From JAFGWO01 sp965603295 (GTDB lineage Bacteria > BMS3Abin14): a DNA stretch of 5,524 bases. The position numbers and the translations under genes were made by a program. The DNA lies in the NCBI GenBank assembly GCA_965603295.1, contig CBFDCL010000114.1, positions 1-5,524 on the forward strand, given 5' to 3'. The notes under the pieces were generated by a model. The model was not told the origin of the DNA. It worked only from the letters and a program-made list of their open reading frames with translations, and searched no databases. Shown piece by piece: positions 5,506-5,524 of the stretch (position 1 is its first letter; the number at the start of each line of letters is the position of its first letter).

Positions 5506-5524
5506 CAAACCAGGTGAAGTTTGA

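Overview
The window looks like chromosomal DNA from a Gram-negative (outer-membrane) bacterium with a moderately GC-rich genome. Three things point that way: a monofunctional peptidoglycan glycosyltransferase of the MtgA type, a gene pair of a type known from genomes with outer membranes (TIGR03546/TIGR03545-like), and a good sigma-54 (-24/-12) promoter. The small coiled-coil protein and the general gene style recall Desulfobacterota (former Deltaproteobacteria) and relatives, but that placement is an impression. I see no mobile elements, tRNA or rRNA genes, or CRISPR arrays.

Layout. Bases 1-33 carry a 14-bp tandem repeat that may continue off the left edge. Bases 85-1047 (+) encode MtgA with an unusual proline-rich acidic tail. 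It converges, 8 bp apart, on a minus-strand gene (1628 to 1056) for a membrane protein whose SH3b domain sits between two transmembrane helices. That gene has a clear Shine-Dalgarno and a sigma-54 promoter at 1681-1696. The 315-bp divergent region 1629-1943 also holds a candidate sigma-70 promoter and a TTAAC-AGT-GTTAA inverted repeat in front of a DUF5996 gene (1944-2861, +). A small coiled-coil gene (3097 to 2798, minus) overlaps the end of the DUF5996 gene tail to tail by 64 bp. A second divergent region (3098-3283) carries a 14-bp perfect palindrome and a leader with mutually exclusive hairpins. It precedes a two-gene operon: a small DUF2062/TIGR03546-like membrane protein (3284-3805) and, overlapping by ATGA, a TIGR03545/AsmA-like protein (3802-5505).

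Taken together the window is envelope-centred: peptidoglycan polymerisation (MtgA), a probable periplasmic SH3b sensor or binder tethered at both ends, and an inner-membrane/periplasm-spanning AsmA-like protein with an obligate-looking small membrane partner. The DUF5996 protein and the coiled-coil protein have no clear link to this theme. The most interesting points are the DUF2062-like/AsmA-like pair, whose function is not established to my knowledge, its possible leader RNA switch, and the sigma-54-controlled SH3b membrane protein beside mtgA.
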